Assembly (NCBI GenBank): GCA_937902285.1
Contig: CALGTB010000350.1
Span: 1 to 6,274, forward strand
DNA from: an uncultured Actinomycetes bacterium
GTDB taxonomy: Bacteria > Actinomycetota > Actinomycetes > S36-B12
Direction of reading: 5' to 3'
DNA length: 6,274 bases
Of the stretch, positions 5,357 through 6,274 are shown piece after piece. Below the pieces are notes generated by a model. The model ran no database searches and was not told the origin of the DNA. It was given only the letters and a program-made list of their open reading frames with translations. The position numbers were made by a program, and so were the translations under genes. Positions within the stretch are counted from its first letter, which is position 1; every line of letters starts with the position of its first letter.

Positions 5357-5971
5357 ATGGACCCCGCGACCGCACCCCTGCAGGGCATCCTCGATGCCAT
5401 TGCGCGGGCGCGCGTGGCCGACAAGCGCATGCAGCTCGCCGAGTCGCTCGGCGATGACGTCGGCCTGCAGATCGCGTACCAGGCGATCCTCCACAACCTG
5501 TTCGTCATCGGGGAGTATGTGGGCGTCATGCCGCCGGAGCTTCTGGCGCGGGACACCGATACCCCCTGGGGGGAGATCGCGGGGATGCGCCAGCTGCTGG
5601 GCCTGAACTACCACCGCATCGAGCCCGAGGTCATCCATCGGACGGTCGACGTCGACCTGGGCCGGCTCGACGCGGCCGTGCGCCGGCTGCAGGGCGCGCA
5701 GTGGGAAGCGAGAGGGACAAGGCATGAGGACACGGACCATCGCCCTGGGCATCGCCGGGCTCGTCGCCGTCGCGGCACTTGCCCCGATGGCGCGCGCCGA
5801 CGTGCCGGCGGCCACGCCGGTGCTGCCAGGATCCGCCGAGGCCTACTACTCCCCCCGGGCGACGCTGCCCATGGCGCAGAGCCCGCAGGGGCTCCGGCAC
5901 TTCCTGTCGCACGACCAGCCGCAGTACGACGAGCAGTCATACGTGTGGGCCGGCAGCCTGATCGAGGCTGA
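5357..5971 (+). CDS. HepT-like (DUF86) protein with degenerate RNase motif and likely frameshifted 3' end
   Basis: Residues 1-113 match the HepT/DUF86 helical fold: an N-terminal ILDAIARAR helix, ILHNLFVIGEYV at 44-55 (family: NL.IIGEA), PPELLAR at 59-65, PWGEIAGMR at 70-78, and EVIHRTVDVDL at 91-101. HepT is the RNase toxin of HepT-MntA systems and is usually encoded beside the MntA nucleotidyltransferase that AMPylates its Tyr. Here the RX4HXY motif reads R78-Q-L-L-G-L83-N-Y85: Arg and Tyr remain but the catalytic His is Leu. No MntA is visible on either side. The frame as sequenced continues to TAG at 5969-5971 (204 codons), but from about residue 117 it becomes Arg-rich with loss of G/C bias at third positions and overlaps the next gene by 248 bases, so this tail is probably not native. 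An in-frame ATG at 5321 is an alternative start. Identification of the domain is firm; activity is doubtful. Confidence 0.68.
   Translation: MDPATAPLQGILDAIARARVADKRMQLAESLGDDVGLQIAYQAILHNLFVIGEYVGVMPPELLARDTDTPWGEIAGMRQLLGLNYHRIEPEVIHRTVDVDLGRLDAAVRRLQGAQWEARGTRHEDTDHRPGHRRARRRRGTCPDGARRRAGGHAGAARIRRGLLLPPGDAAHGAEPAGAPALPVARPAAVRRAVIRVGRQPDRG
5690..5727 (+). other. Likely one-base indel zone at the end of the HepT-like gene
   Basis: In the frame one base back from the HepT-like frame, TGA at 5725-5727 overlaps the ATG of the next gene (5724-5726) as ATGA, the usual coupled stop-start. One extra base between about 5690 and 5724, for instance in the G runs GGG at 5702-5704 or 5714-5716, would end the HepT-like protein at about 123 residues, near the normal family length. 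This could be a real mutation or an assembly error. Confidence 0.45.
5711..5716 (+). promoter_or_regulatory. Ribosome binding site of the secreted unknown protein
   Basis: AGAGGG lies 7 bases before the ATG at 5724 and supports that start, which is followed at once by a signal peptide. Confidence 0.55.
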
Positions 5972-6274
5972 CGGCTCGGTCAACGCCCTCGCCGTGGAGA
6001 TGCAGCGCAACGACAGCCTCGGCGGCCTCGTCGCCATTCCGGCGGTCACCGCGGGCATCCTCGTCAACCGCGAGTCCGACCCCGGCTACGTCATCGGCGG
6101 CCTCGGCGGCCTCCCCGACCTGACCATCCCGCTGGCCCTGACGTCGGTGCCGTGGAGCGCGCGCGCCCAGAGCTTCACGCCCGGCCAGCAGCCCGACTAC
6201 GTCGACGTGCGCGTGGTCGAGGGCCAGATCGGCGAGCGCGGCGCGGTGTACGAGTTCTCGGCCGACGTGCCCGA
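5724..6274 (+). CDS. Secreted protein of unknown function, 5' part (cut by window edge)
   Basis: The frame is open from ATG 5724 to the end of the window (183 codons visible). It starts with a signal peptide: MRTRT, a hydrophobic stretch 6-20, and likely cleavage after Ala-Arg-Ala at 23-25, giving a mature start at Asp26. There is no lipobox. The mature part is mixed and probably beta-rich, with aromatic and Gly-rich strands such as QSYVWAGSLIEADG (71-84) and a Gly-rich VIGGLGGLPDLTI (123-135). I do not recognise the family. The early YVWAGSL pattern after an acidic stretch is faintly like lipocalin-type CrtC/AttH proteins, which is a guess. Third codon positions are strongly G/C biased from the first codon, supporting this frame over the overlapping HepT-like tail. 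It follows the HepT-like gene closely and is probably in the same transcript. Confidence 0.72.
   Translation, partial: MRTRTIALGIAGLVAVAALAPMARADVPAATPVLPGSAEAYYSPRATLPMAQSPQGLRHFLSHDQPQYDEQSYVWAGSLIEADGSVNALAVEMQRNDSLGGLVAIPAVTAGILVNRESDPGYVIGGLGGLPDLTIPLALTSVPWSARAQSFTPGQQPDYVDVRVVEGQIGERGAVYEFSADVP

Noticed and set aside
5246..5815. N-terminal extension of the Ntn hydrolase to 5815
   Set aside because: It would bury Cys2, the required N-terminal nucleophile, and overlap the HepT-like gene on the other strand.

Overview
The window reads as chromosomal DNA from a high-GC Gram-positive bacterium (Actinomycetota, possibly Micrococcales; the lineage is an inference from very high GC, strong G/C bias at third codon positions, GTG starts and family types). 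It is gene-dense: six coding regions, no gap over about 120 bases, and no rRNA, tRNA, CRISPR array, insertion sequence or integrase seen.

Left part (about 1-1984, plus strand): the 3' end of a TPR-repeat gene overlaps by 4 bases the start of a NicO/RcnA-type nickel/cobalt transporter. That transporter has an exported N-terminal domain carrying a complete EF-hand-like loop and a cytoplasmic loop in which half of 60 residues are histidine. The two genes look translationally coupled.

Middle part (1985-5245): after a 117-base gap with a plausible promoter and operator-like repeats comes a large secreted serine hydrolase of the class C beta-lactamase/D-alanyl carboxypeptidase-like fold, with an unidentified C-terminal extension of about 290 residues. 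Convergent to it, with only 24 bases between the stop codons, is a choloylglycine hydrolase/penicillin V acylase-family Ntn hydrolase with Cys2 as nucleophile. Both enzymes belong to families known to act on amide or beta-lactam-type substrates, but no shared pathway can be shown from the sequence.

Right part (5246-6274): a 111-base divergent spacer separates the Ntn hydrolase from a plus-strand HepT-like (DUF86) protein in which the catalytic His of the RX4HXY RNase motif is Leu. No MntA nucleotidyltransferase partner is visible. The HepT-like frame has no stop at the end of its domain and runs 248 bases into the next gene, a secreted protein of unknown function cut by the window edge. A TGA in the -1 frame overlaps that gene's ATG exactly, so a one-base indel (biological or assembly error) is likely.

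I see no convincing new multi-gene system. The strongest leads are the degenerate orphan HepT-like protein with its frame anomaly, the YCNDC active-site motif of the serine hydrolase, and the metal-binding architecture of the transporter.
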